The translations under genes and the position numbers were made by a program. Below the pieces are notes generated by a model that had not been told where the DNA came from, did not search any database, and was given only the letters and a program-made list of their open reading frames with translations. A stretch of DNA of 26,915 nucleotides. Origin: a virus. Position 1 is the stretch's first letter, and each line of letters starts with the position of its first letter. The stretch covers positions 1-26,915 of the IMG/VR virus record IMGVR_UViG_3300031565_000304; one strand, written 5' to 3'. Below are positions 18,771 to 26,915 of the stretch, piece after piece.

Positions 18771-20834
18771 ATGGAGATAGAAGAAAAAAGTCCAAGTATT
18801 AGTCCCGAACACGTTCCCTTGATACCTCTTGATCCGAAACTTCAAAAGTTAAAGGAAGAGAAAAGGAAACTTGAAAAGGCATTAAGAAAGGCGGGTAAAC
18901 TACCAGAACCAATTATTGTCACACAAAGTGGTGATTTGAAGAAGGTTAGTGAACTATCTATGGCTGAAAGGGAGTATGAGATTATTAGATGTGCCTCTAA
19001 TCCAATATATTTTATTGAAACCTATTTAACTATTTTCGACCAAACACAGGGTGAAGGTGGTCAAATCGTACCGTTTGCTCTGTTTGATTTTCAGAAGGAA
19101 TTAATCAATACTTATCTTGATGAACGGTTTGTGATTGCTAACAAATATCGTCAGGCGGGTATCTCAACAACAACTTGTGCATATATTGCATGGTATGTGA
19201 TGTTTAAATCACATCGTAGTGTGGCAATTGTTGCGGATAAACTTGAAACAGCACGTGATGAATTAATGAACGATGTGGTTGACTTTATTGATGGTTGTCC
19301 TGATTGGTTGAGACCACATCCAGATGTTAAAGACACTCAAAAACTAAAGAGATATGATAATGGCTGTCAGTTGAGTGCATTCTCATCAAAAGGTCTTCGT
19401 GGTTATACTCCAACTTTATTGTTTTGGGATGAAACAGCATGGACAGAGAAATCAGATAAATTCTGGACATCTGCAAAACCAACTCTTCAAACTGGTGGTC
19501 GTGCAATTATGGTATCTACACCAAACGGTCTTGATCCAGTGTTCTACAAAACTTTCGAAGCTGCAAGACAAGGAAAAGAGAAGAGTACATTTAAGGCAGT
19601 TGAACTTTGGTGGTTCAATGACCCACGCTACAATAAAGGTTTGAGATGGGTTAAGAACAAGGGAAGAGAGAATGAGTTTGAGCGAATTGACACTGGCTTT
19701 ACTGATGCCGAGCGAATAAAAATGATGGATGATGGCTGGCAAGCAACATCTCCTTGGTTTGAAGAAGAGATTAAGAGTGCCAACGGTGATATGCGTAAGA
19801 TTGCACAGGAAATTTTATGTTCATTCCTTGGATCAGGTGACAACTTTATTGCAGAGGAGTTTCTGAGAAGAATTGAAGAGACGGAGATTAGACCTTTTCT
19901 ACGTCAAGAATATACTGACAAAAATTTCTGGATTTGGGAAGACCCAATTCATGGGACAGAGTATATAATGGCAATTGATGCTTCACCGGGTCACGGTGAA
20001 GATAATTCAACAATTAATATTCTCAAAGTTATTAATATTGTTGAAGAAAAGGAAGTTATAGAAAACGAAAAAATAAAAATTGTTAAAGTAAAAAGGCAGA
20101 AAGTGGAACAGGTTGCCGAATATTACGGTAAAGTTACACCACAATTACTTGCCGAAATAGCATATCAATTTGGTAAAAGATATAACAATGCGTATGCTGT
20201 TATTGATATCACTGGTGGATATGGTGTTCAAACGATTGAGAAATTAATTGATGTTGGTTATGGCGGTGAATATGGAAAGGAAACTGAGAACATTCATTAT
20301 GCAGAGGTTTCTCATAAACCATCCAGAGATAGACTCCAAGGTTACATTAAAAAGGGACAGAAAATAATGTCAGATGGTTCTATCATCCCCGTTGATTTGA
20401 TACCCGGTTTCTTTATCGGTCAAAACAGACCTTCGGTGCTTCTTGAGATGCAGAGAGCGATCCATTTAGAGGATGTAATCATCAGGTCAATAAGATTGCT
20501 CAATGAACTTAAAACGTTCGTTACAGTGGCTGGAAACCGTGTTGCTGACCATAAGAGATCATTCCACGATGATTCAATCATGGGATTGGCAATTGGTTTG
20601 TATGTTCTGAATTTTGACATGGCTCGTTTTAGACAAAATAAGGGTGCTACTAAAAAAATGTTGGATGCTATGCTCATGGCAAATGATCCTGAAAAAATGG
20701 CTGAAATGAAGAAGAAGTTGGAGGATGACAAGGAAAAGAAGAATATACCCATATTATCAAAGAATAAAGGAAACCCTGATTTACAGAAACATGTTGCAAA
20801 TGCTTGGTTGTTTAATGGGATAAAACAAAAGTAA
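18771..20834 (+). CDS. terminase large subunit (T4 gp17-like)
   Basis: A 687-residue DNA-packaging motor. The ATPase half has a Walker A-like KYRQAGISTT (about residues 125-134, a deviant form typical of terminases), Walker B LLFWDE (about 216-221) and the coupling motif VSTPNG. The RNase H-like nuclease half has MAIDASPG (about 400), AVIDITG, and HDDS (about 598), supplying the catalytic Asp residues. The C-terminal tail is charged. It cuts concatemeric DNA and pumps it through the portal, whose gene follows 71 bases later. The N-terminus has a Lys/Glu-rich extension of about 70 residues. No small terminase is obvious within the window. Confidence 0.95.
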   Translation: MEIEEKSPSISPEHVPLIPLDPKLQKLKEEKRKLEKALRKAGKLPEPIIVTQSGDLKKVSELSMAEREYEIIRCASNPIYFIETYLTIFDQTQGEGGQIVPFALFDFQKELINTYLDERFVIANKYRQAGISTTTCAYIAWYVMFKSHRSVAIVADKLETARDELMNDVVDFIDGCPDWLRPHPDVKDTQKLKRYDNGCQLSAFSSKGLRGYTPTLLFWDETAWTEKSDKFWTSAKPTLQTGGRAIMVSTPNGLDPVFYKTFEAARQGKEKSTFKAVELWWFNDPRYNKGLRWVKNKGRENEFERIDTGFTDAERIKMMDDGWQATSPWFEEEIKSANGDMRKIAQEILCSFLGSGDNFIAEEFLRRIEETEIRPFLRQEYTDKNFWIWEDPIHGTEYIMAIDASPGHGEDNSTINILKVINIVEEKEVIENEKIKIVKVKRQKVEQVAEYYGKVTPQLLAEIAYQFGKRYNNAYAVIDITGGYGVQTIEKLIDVGYGGEYGKETENIHYAEVSHKPSRDRLQGYIKKGQKIMSDGSIIPVDLIPGFFIGQNRPSVLLEMQRAIHLEDVIIRSIRLLNELKTFVTVAGNRVADHKRSFHDDSIMGLAIGLYVLNFDMARFRQNKGATKKMLDAMLMANDPEKMAEMKKKLEDDKEKKNIPILSKNKGNPDLQKHVANAWLFNGIKQK

Positions 20835-20837
20835 AAT

Positions 20838-20845
20838 GTATTTAT
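20838..20845 (+). promoter_or_regulatory. GTATTTAT element, first of two before the portal gene
   Basis: Exact match four bases after the terminase stop and 60 bases before the portal start. Confidence 0.45.
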
Positions 20846-20874
20846 CTAAAAAGTGGTTTTTCACGTAAAATCAA

Positions 20875-20882
20875 GTATTTAT
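20875..20882 (+). promoter_or_regulatory. GTATTTAT element, second of two before the portal gene
   Basis: Exact match followed by AAAAAAC, 23 bases before the ATG at 20906. Two copies precede this gene. Confidence 0.55.
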
Positions 20883-20905
20883 AAAAAACTATAATATTTT
20901 ATAAA

Positions 20906-22873
20906 ATGGCAGAACAAGATAAAAGAGGTACGATATTTCAGCAACTGAACAATTTCTTCAATTTAGATGGGTTCGGTTTCGCCCCTATTCAAAGAGATGA
21001 AAATAACACAAAAATCATTATCAGGGGTAATTCACCTGAAGATATCAAAAGAAAGGCATTAGAACTTGAGCAGCAAAAGAAAATACAAAGCAAGTATTTT
21101 CGAACAACTGACAGGGGATTCCAAAAAGCACTTCAATATGAAGCAGCACGTCTTCCAGCATACATTGATTATGAAGGTATGGAATACTACCCAATCATTT
21201 CATCTGCCCTTGACTTGTTTATGGAAGAAGCTACCACAATTGGTGAGAATGGAAAGATGCTGAATATCTATTCGAACAAAGAAAGAATTAAATATATTTT
21301 AGAAGAATTCTTCTATGATGTTGTAAATGTAAACGTTAACCTACCTTTCTGGACAAGAAATTTAACCAAATATGGTGACAATTTTGTTTTGCTTTATGGT
21401 GAAAGAAAGAAAGGTATTACTCACGTGAAGCAAATGGTTAACTATGAAATTGAAAGGTTTGAACGAATCCAAAAAGGTAAACCTGCTGTTAAGTTTAAGG
21501 AAAGAATGACAGGAGATGAGTTTAACATTTTCGAAGTCGCACACTTTAGATTACTGGGTGATGATAAATATCTACCATACGGATCGTCTGTATTAAATAA
21601 AGTTCGTAGAGTATTTCGTCAATTGGTAATGGCTGAAGATGCAATGCTTACTTATCGTATTATTCGTGCTGGTGAAAAGAAAGTCTTTAAAATTGATGTT
21701 GGAAACATTGATGAAGACGATATTGAAGAGTACATGTATAAGGTAGCTACCAAGTTTAAGAAAACGATGGAAGTAGCACCCAATGACGGTCAAATTGATT
21801 ATCGTTTCAATATTTTAGGGAACGATGAAGATTATTTCCTTCCAGTACGTAACGCAAACACTCAAACAGGAATTGAAACTTTACCGGGTGCTCAAAATCT
21901 TGACCAGATTCAAGATATTGAATACTTGAGAGACAATCTATTTACTGGACTTGGCGTACCAAAACCGTTCTTGTCATTTCAAGACGCTGCTGGTGGTGGA
22001 AAAAACATGGCGCAATACGACATTCGTTTTGCAAAGAAAATTAATCGTATTCAACAATCACTTATTCAGGAATTAAATAAAATGGCGATGGTTCACCTGT
22101 ATTTTATGGGTTACACTAAAGAGGATATGAATGACTTCACCTTGACATTGACGAATCCTTCAACTCAACAAGAGATGATGAAATCCGAACTGTTCCGTGA
22201 GAAAGCACAGGTTTATACTGAACTTACTCGTGGTGAAAACGGTATTGCTGCAATGTCACATACGTTGGCTAAACGAACAATCTTTAACATGACCGATAGA
22301 GATATCGTTGAAGACCTCAAACAACAAAAGATGGAGAAAGTTGTTAATCAGGAGCTTGCGGATGCACCTGTTATTATCAAACAATCTGGTCTTTTTGCTG
22401 ACATTGATAAGAAATTTGCTGATGAAGAATTAGCTGCTGCTGCTGCAACTGGAGGTACTGGTCAAGAAGGTATGGAAGGTGAAGGTGGTTTACCACCAAT
22501 GGGTGGTGCGGAAGGTGGAATGCCACCTCCAATCGAAGGATTGCCAAATCAAACACCGGGTGATTTACCCCCAATTCAGGTAGAGGGTAAAATGTCTGAA
22601 GAAGAATATGATAGACATCTCGAAAAATTGGTTTATGGTCAAAACAAAGAGAAGCAACATGAGGTTAAACGTAAGGAATTGCTTAAAGAGAGTAACGATA
22701 AGAACGAAGACCTTAATTCTAAAGCAATCAATATGGTTAATGAAATTGATGCCATTTTAGGGGAGTCTGAGAGCATTAATAACAATACTATTGTTGAGTT
22801 TGAAGAGATTGACGCTGAGTTACTTGATGAAATTGATTTAAGTGATGCTGAAGCAGCAAAAGAAGAAAAATAA
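20906..22873 (+). CDS. portal protein (T4 gp20-like)
   Basis: A 655-residue protein that would form the dodecameric portal vertex. Features shared with gp20-type portals are YEGMEYYPIISSALDLFMEEAT near the N-terminus, the stretch FWTRNLTKYGDNFVLLY, a clip/stem region with VLNKVRRVFRQLVMAEDAMLTYR, and DNLFTGLGVPKPFLSF before the C-terminal helices. The last 150 residues form a Gly/Pro-rich linker (GGLPPMGGAEGG) and an acidic helical tail not usual for short portals. It follows the terminase, as in T4-like phages, and precedes a core/scaffold candidate. Confidence 0.92.
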   Translation: MAEQDKRGTIFQQLNNFFNLDGFGFAPIQRDENNTKIIIRGNSPEDIKRKALELEQQKKIQSKYFRTTDRGFQKALQYEAARLPAYIDYEGMEYYPIISSALDLFMEEATTIGENGKMLNIYSNKERIKYILEEFFYDVVNVNVNLPFWTRNLTKYGDNFVLLYGERKKGITHVKQMVNYEIERFERIQKGKPAVKFKERMTGDEFNIFEVAHFRLLGDDKYLPYGSSVLNKVRRVFRQLVMAEDAMLTYRIIRAGEKKVFKIDVGNIDEDDIEEYMYKVATKFKKTMEVAPNDGQIDYRFNILGNDEDYFLPVRNANTQTGIETLPGAQNLDQIQDIEYLRDNLFTGLGVPKPFLSFQDAAGGGKNMAQYDIRFAKKINRIQQSLIQELNKMAMVHLYFMGYTKEDMNDFTLTLTNPSTQQEMMKSELFREKAQVYTELTRGENGIAAMSHTLAKRTIFNMTDRDIVEDLKQQKMEKVVNQELADAPVIIKQSGLFADIDKKFADEELAAAAATGGTGQEGMEGEGGLPPMGGAEGGMPPPIEGLPNQTPGDLPPIQVEGKMSEEEYDRHLEKLVYGQNKEKQHEVKRKELLKESNDKNEDLNSKAINMVNEIDAILGESESINNNTIVEFEEIDAELLDEIDLSDAEAAKEEK

Positions 22874-22902
22874 GTGCAGGTAAACATTTACAGTAATTTA
22901 TA

Positions 22903-22910
22903 GTATTTAT
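22903..22910 (+). promoter_or_regulatory. GTATTTAT element upstream of the core/scaffold candidate
   Basis: Exact match 19 bases before the ATG at 22930. Confidence 0.5.
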
Positions 22911-22929
22911 AAGAAATCACATAAGATAT

Positions 22930-23703
22930 ATGAAAAACATTAATATAGGGGTAGCAAATCTGGTAGTTTCCGACAAATTAAGGGAATCGATGTTTGACGA
23001 TTCATTGTTAGTGGAAACTAAGAACACCGCATCTAAGTTTTTCGATGTGGTTAAAAACTCACCTGTTCTTCAATTAGAGTTTAAGGTTTTCAACAGTATT
23101 GAGAATAAGCATATTAACAGTGATGCGCTTATTCCTAATTTCATCGATAAAAATGTTAGATTGTTTGAAACATATACTTTGGAAGAACTTTCCACTGAGC
23201 ACGATAAGTTAAAACCATTCATCGGTGAAGCGGTCATCGAAAATGAAAAGATAGCTTTATATGAGGCAATTACCACATTAATTGAAGAATCACTTAAACT
23301 AAGTGAGAATGTAAATATTGATAAAATGCATGAAGCATTTGATCTTGTCTTAGATCATATAAGACAGCCTAAAGAGGATGAGTCCACGAATATTGTTCCC
23401 GAAATCATTAATGAAGAGGTAATCGAAATCGCCATCAATAAGTTCAATGAAAAATATGAGAGCATGAACGAAGAAGATGTTAAGCTCTTTAAAAAACTTG
23501 TTGTGGCAGATAATAATATGAAAGAAGAACTCTTCAAAGAATTTAAAGAAGAAAACGTAGCTGCACTTGAAAAGTTGAATGAGGACAACAGCAATGATAA
23601 AATTGCAAAGTCACTTGAGAAAATTAATGAAATGACATTCAATGTCGCAACGGCTGACAGTGATATTGTAAAACTTTACGAATTAAAAAAAGCTATACTT
23701 TAG
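22930..23703 (+). CDS. helical acidic protein, prohead core or scaffold candidate
   Basis: A 257-residue protein, strongly acidic and mostly helical (IINEEVIEIAINKFNEKYES, KEELFKEFKEENVAALEK). In T4 the genes after the portal encode prohead core proteins, protease, scaffold and capsid; position and composition fit a core/scaffold role, though no sequence signature proves it. Its 3' end overlaps the opposite-strand hydrolase gene by 11 bases, so the T4-like morphogenesis cluster is interrupted here and the capsid gene is not in the window. Confidence 0.55.
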   Translation: MKNINIGVANLVVSDKLRESMFDDSLLVETKNTASKFFDVVKNSPVLQLEFKVFNSIENKHINSDALIPNFIDKNVRLFETYTLEELSTEHDKLKPFIGEAVIENEKIALYEAITTLIEESLKLSENVNIDKMHEAFDLVLDHIRQPKEDESTNIVPEIINEEVIEIAINKFNEKYESMNEEDVKLFKKLVVADNNMKEELFKEFKEENVAALEKLNEDNSNDKIAKSLEKINEMTFNVATADSDIVKLYELKKAIL

Positions 23704-25522
23704 ATCGATAATTTTGTAAACTCTGTAACATCTTAATCAATTCTAATTGAGGATGACAATCCGATTTGTCAGCACGATAACTTGTATGTGTCCAAATACC
23801 CTTTTTACCTTTCATTGCATTTTCTGAAATGGCTGGCGCACCATCTGGACTGCTTGTACTAATAAGTTCTGCGCCAGAATAATTATAATTAATGTTCCAA
23901 ATGTCTTCATTAAACACTAAACTAATGTCTGGAAACTTACCTCCCCTTGCGTTATCATTTTCATTCATTTTTGATTGAAACACTAATGATAATATTAAAT
24001 CCCTAACGGCATCTATTTGAGTTTGAGTATATGTTTCGAATGCATAGAATCCTCTAAAACCATTTGGATATCCCGTTTTTGAATTATAAAATGTAACATC
24101 GGTAACTGGACTTGCCCCTTTTCTTATTTCCTGAGACTGTCTATCTTTATCAAACATAATCGTAGGATACCAACCTAAATTACCTTGAGCATCTTTACCT
24201 TGTTTCAAACCACCCCAAGAATCAATCTCGATCCCTATGGAATGTTGATTTAGAGATTTGTTTCTATTGTCTTTGAGACCAAGATGATATGCCCAATAAT
24301 TGGTATTGAATAATTGATATATTCCACCATCTCTTGCGATTATAAATGCAGTGGCAACCTTTTCTCCTTTATCTCTCCACCATTTAATATCGCCACCAAC
24401 ACCACCTTTATCACCACTAACGGTATGGTGCAATACAATTTGTGCTTTGCTTGTAGCTTCACCTTGGAAGTACTGATCTGATGGGAAATATATAAATTTA
24501 TATCTACTATCTCTGGCAATTGAAAGGTCATCTAAGTCTGAGGCGATAATTCCATACTCATCGGCTTCAGTTACATTTGCAGCAAATGGGTCGAAATTTT
24601 CATTCGGATATGTTGCGAAGTCGTCATTACTTGCATGTCTAAATAAATCAGTATATCCAAAAGTGTGATAAAGTGGTTTATATTTTTTTATTTCTTTCCC
24701 ACCAAAAATTCTATTGTTGTTGTCGCCTAACACACCCCAAACAGTCAACACATAATCCAATGCATCTTTTACTATTGGGTTATTAACATCATTATCATAA
24801 TCCTTGAGTAACTTTTCAATTGATCTTGAATATGTATCTGTAACATATTTAGCACCTGCTCTAAAGCACAGTAGTGATGTGCTTGCGAGTTTTCCACAGT
24901 TTTCTGCAAAATATCTCATATATCTCGCCTGTGCTTTGATCATATATTCGGGATTGTTAATAATGTTTTGGTGTAAAATTATTCGATTTTGGGTAGCAAC
25001 TATTCGAGTACCGGGTGCACCACTATCTGGTTCATATGAGGAAACAGCAAGCTCTTGCTCAAGTCCATCAATAATTGCGTTCAATGGACGATATGCATTG
25101 AGGTTTTCTTCGCTCCAATAAAGAGGACCGCCTGCACCGAAATTATTTATAACAAGGCTAAAAATATCCAACATTTTGAATTGAAGTAATCCAGATGCAG
25201 TGGTTGTTTTAGAATAATACCAAAGTCGATAACCAGATTCAACATATGCTTGTGCAGCTAAAATGTTTGGATCGAGTTCATACATGTCACCATATTTTTG
25301 AAACCAATCAATTAACGATTGAGCTAAATTAGAAACATTCAATGGTTTCCCATCCGAAGCAATTGCATTTACCACCCACGTTTTATCAACCTTATTTCCA
25401 GTTCCATTATCACTAAACGGTAATGGTCCATTATTACCCTCTAAGAGTTTGTTTCCCCCAAGCGTAACAACCTGTGTTATAAATTCCTTACCCTTTTGTG
25501 TTATTATAGTATTTTTGCGCAT
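23693..25522 (-). CDS. two-domain peptidoglycan hydrolase (lytic transglycosylase plus amidase)
   Basis: A 609-residue protein. Residues about 65-125 (DPNILAAQAYVESGYRL, then SGLLQFKML) fit the SLT-type lytic transglycosylase core with Glu95 as candidate catalytic acid. Residues about 360-540 form an N-acetylmuramoyl-L-alanine amidase (Amidase_2/PGRP) domain: IVLHHTVSG with the metal-binding His, GGIYQLFN, AYHLGLKDNRN with a second His, HSIGIEIDSWG, and a C-terminal SDCHP. No signal peptide is visible, so it is more likely virion-associated (baseplate) than a secreted lysin. It begins one base after the stop of the tail-hub candidate, which supports a tail role. Confidence 0.8.
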   Translation of the reverse strand: MRKNTIITQKGKEFITQVVTLGGNKLLEGNNGPLPFSDNGTGNKVDKTWVVNAIASDGKPLNVSNLAQSLIDWFQKYGDMYELDPNILAAQAYVESGYRLWYYSKTTTASGLLQFKMLDIFSLVINNFGAGGPLYWSEENLNAYRPLNAIIDGLEQELAVSSYEPDSGAPGTRIVATQNRIILHQNIINNPEYMIKAQARYMRYFAENCGKLASTSLLCFRAGAKYVTDTYSRSIEKLLKDYDNDVNNPIVKDALDYVLTVWGVLGDNNNRIFGGKEIKKYKPLYHTFGYTDLFRHASNDDFATYPNENFDPFAANVTEADEYGIIASDLDDLSIARDSRYKFIYFPSDQYFQGEATSKAQIVLHHTVSGDKGGVGGDIKWWRDKGEKVATAFIIARDGGIYQLFNTNYWAYHLGLKDNRNKSLNQHSIGIEIDSWGGLKQGKDAQGNLGWYPTIMFDKDRQSQEIRKGASPVTDVTFYNSKTGYPNGFRGFYAFETYTQTQIDAVRDLILSLVFQSKMNENDNARGGKFPDISLVFNEDIWNINYNYSGAELISTSSPDGAPAISENAMKGKKGIWTHTSYRADKSDCHPQLELIKMLQSLQNYRSKV

Positions 25523-25523
25523 T

Positions 25524-26915
25524 TTAATAAATTTCTAATGTGTACATTGAATTGTATTTAGCTTGTGCTGGATTTTCTGCTGTTCCAACTCCCAACGTAA
25601 CTTCTTCAAAGGTCAATGAAGATGCGGTGTCTGAACTTCCACCATCGAATCCGACAATTGCAGCAGGATTTAGAACTCTTGGCATTGGATATTTAAGCAG
25701 TTTTGTTCCAGAAAAACTTGTAACCATTTTATTTGCGGTTATCTGATGTCTCACCGTTAATATTATATATGCTCCATTGAATATTGGTACGTTTTCTAAT
25801 TGAAAATATTGTGTTGGTTGAAGCATGGCATTTCCAAAACCAGTAATGTTTGCTCGATACGCTCTATTTTCATATGTGCTATATAAACTCTGTGCTTTAG
25901 GGACAGGCGATTGAGTTTTTTCATCACCAGCTAATCGTGAAAGTATTTGAATTGATTCGTTTGTTTCTGGATATTCTTTACTATCAATACCGAAATTATA
26001 AAACATGTTTTGGTTTTGTTCACCATAACGAACTCGAAATGCACGGACTTGGCTATATATATTTCCTTTCTCTGGTGTTACAGGATTTCCAAAGGAATCA
26101 TATTCATCGATTTGACGATCACCTTCTTCATTAGGTGTGCACCCCTCGTTTAAAAAGTCACTTGGTGGATTTCCTAAATCAGCAATTCCATCATCTTTAA
26201 ACGGTGAATATTTTTCAAGACCTGTTGGATAACTTGATGTTCCTCCAATAAACATACACACAAATACGGGGTGTTGTTCTTGTTTACCACTGGTATCAAT
26301 TTTAAAACAATCTTCCCATTCATCTTCTTGAAAACTCATGAAGTTTTGTAGTGGAAAAAATTCAAAGCCATTTAATGATAACATTTGAGATATTACTGTG
26401 AATATTGATAAATCGGGACTGTCCTTGGCATCAATTAGGTTTCTGACATCAATTATAGTGTCCCCAATTGGATTCATTGCTCTGTCAACAAAAGCAAATT
26501 GACTAATTAATCCTTTGTTGGTATTCGTTTTAAATGGATAACCATTTATGTTTTTACTTAATCCAGCAAGCCATTTATCATTTATGTTTTTAAACGAATA
26601 ATATGTTTGGGTCACAATATCTTGATCCCCAGTTGATTTTTCGAATTCCTTTTTTTCTTTATCTAATTGTTTTCGTCTTTTTTCAATTCTTGTATTTAAT
26701 TCCCCGAAAAACGTATAAAAGAATTGTTCTGTTTTTGATTTTATTTGTGCACCGTATGTATCAACATTAAAAGTATTATCCGTACCACTCAATTTTTCTT
26801 CAAGTGAACTGTAAAGAGGATTGATTTCTTCTTCGAATCTAAATGTTAACTCACTGTAACAAACTAATGCGACTCTATTCAACATACCATCCCACATGTA
26901 ATCAAATACCTTACT
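25524..26915 (-). CDS. tail/baseplate hub-like protein, 5' end beyond the window
   Basis: At least 463 residues. The frame stays open upstream of the Met at 26897 to the window edge, so the true start is outside. It has helical charged stretches (RIEKRRKQLDKEKKEFEK) and long beta-rich sections. The ending NGAYIILTVRHQITANKMVTSFSGTKLLKYP resembles the last strands of phage hub proteins (gp27/late-control-D type), where a Gly-Tyr-x-hydrophobic-x-x-V-x-H pattern is common. Adjacent to a peptidoglycan hydrolase, as T4 gp27 functions with gp5. Assignment is tentative. Confidence 0.5.
   Translation of the reverse strand, partial: SKVFDYMWDGMLNRVALVCYSELTFRFEEEINPLYSSLEEKLSGTDNTFNVDTYGAQIKSKTEQFFYTFFGELNTRIEKRRKQLDKEKKEFEKSTGDQDIVTQTYYSFKNINDKWLAGLSKNINGYPFKTNTNKGLISQFAFVDRAMNPIGDTIIDVRNLIDAKDSPDLSIFTVISQMLSLNGFEFFPLQNFMSFQEDEWEDCFKIDTSGKQEQHPVFVCMFIGGTSSYPTGLEKYSPFKDDGIADLGNPPSDFLNEGCTPNEEGDRQIDEYDSFGNPVTPEKGNIYSQVRAFRVRYGEQNQNMFYNFGIDSKEYPETNESIQILSRLAGDEKTQSPVPKAQSLYSTYENRAYRANITGFGNAMLQPTQYFQLENVPIFNGAYIILTVRHQITANKMVTSFSGTKLLKYPMPRVLNPAAIVGFDGGSSDTASSLTFEEVTLGVGTAENPAQAKYNSMYTLEIY

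Noticed and set aside
20838-20882. The two TATTTAT elements before the portal gene as T4-type late promoters in the reverse direction
   Set aside because: Read as TATAAATA they would transcribe away from the portal gene; orientation across the window follows gene direction instead.

Overview
The window looks like part of a large tailed-phage genome of the T4-like (myovirus) kind that infects a member of the Bacteroidota. Phage evidence: a gp17-type large terminase (18771-20834) followed by a gp20-type portal (20906-22873), virion-type proteins, a two-domain peptidoglycan hydrolase and 15 tRNA genes. Host evidence: three promoters of the Bacteroidota form (TTTG or CTTG, 19 bp, TAnnTTTG), a Bacteroidota-style TonB C-terminal domain protein, A-rich leaders mostly without Shine-Dalgarno sites, and low GC.

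Layout. (1) 54-3171, minus strand: a tRNA operon read right to left: Asp, Asp, Glu, Glu, Val, Leu, Ala, Trp, Leu, with three protein genes among them (an RmlD-like reductase, a small membrane protein, an unknown protein). (2) 3205-5148, minus: two unknown proteins. (3) 5232-6494, plus: secreted TonB_C protein with a Tyr/Gly-rich tail. (4) 6495-7501, minus: four overlapping small genes, two found only by reading between longer frames, ending in a cREC-family protein. (5) 7519-8414, minus: a second tRNA operon: Pro, Pro, His, Gln, His, Gln. (6) 8635-9598, plus: unknown protein and cupin-like protein. (7) 9599-12705, minus: Zn-ribbon protein, ParB-like protein and a LamG-like virion protein. (8) 12758-23703, plus: GP88-like protein, nucleotidyltransferase, small proteins, a 915-residue acidic protein, terminase, portal and a core or scaffold candidate. 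(9) 23693-26915, minus: peptidoglycan hydrolase and a tail-hub candidate cut by the window edge.

The main discovery candidate is how the two tRNA operons appear to be controlled. Each begins with the same series of parts: a Bacteroidota promoter with identical key boxes, a short leader ORF beginning MKN-(V/L)-x-N-I, an intrinsic terminator whose 5' arm can instead pair with a segment of the leader, a TGTTCTTT boxA-like element, then the tRNAs. The residue run in each leader peptide matches the tRNA isotypes downstream. Leader 1 has LVLVALLWVDDAEE and its operon carries Leu, Val, Ala, Trp, Asp and Glu tRNAs. Leader 2 has QPQPQQHPQ and its operon carries Gln, Pro and His tRNAs. This is what leader-peptide attenuation would look like if the phage made each tRNA set only when the matching charged tRNAs run short. 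I know of no described phage tRNA operon with this design, but no search was possible.

A second theme is an apparent two-class promoter system. The tRNA and small-basic-protein operons use host-like promoters. Most other genes, including nearly all virion-type units, have a (G/C)TATTTAT element just upstream in the coding orientation. Other oddities are inverted-repeat-bounded structured spacers inside the tRNA arrays, a proline-anticodon tRNA with a long variable arm, duplicated isoacceptors in which one copy is structurally aberrant, and several unrelated proteins sharing an N-terminal leader that ends in (I/L)NE, like T4-type capsid-targeting peptides.
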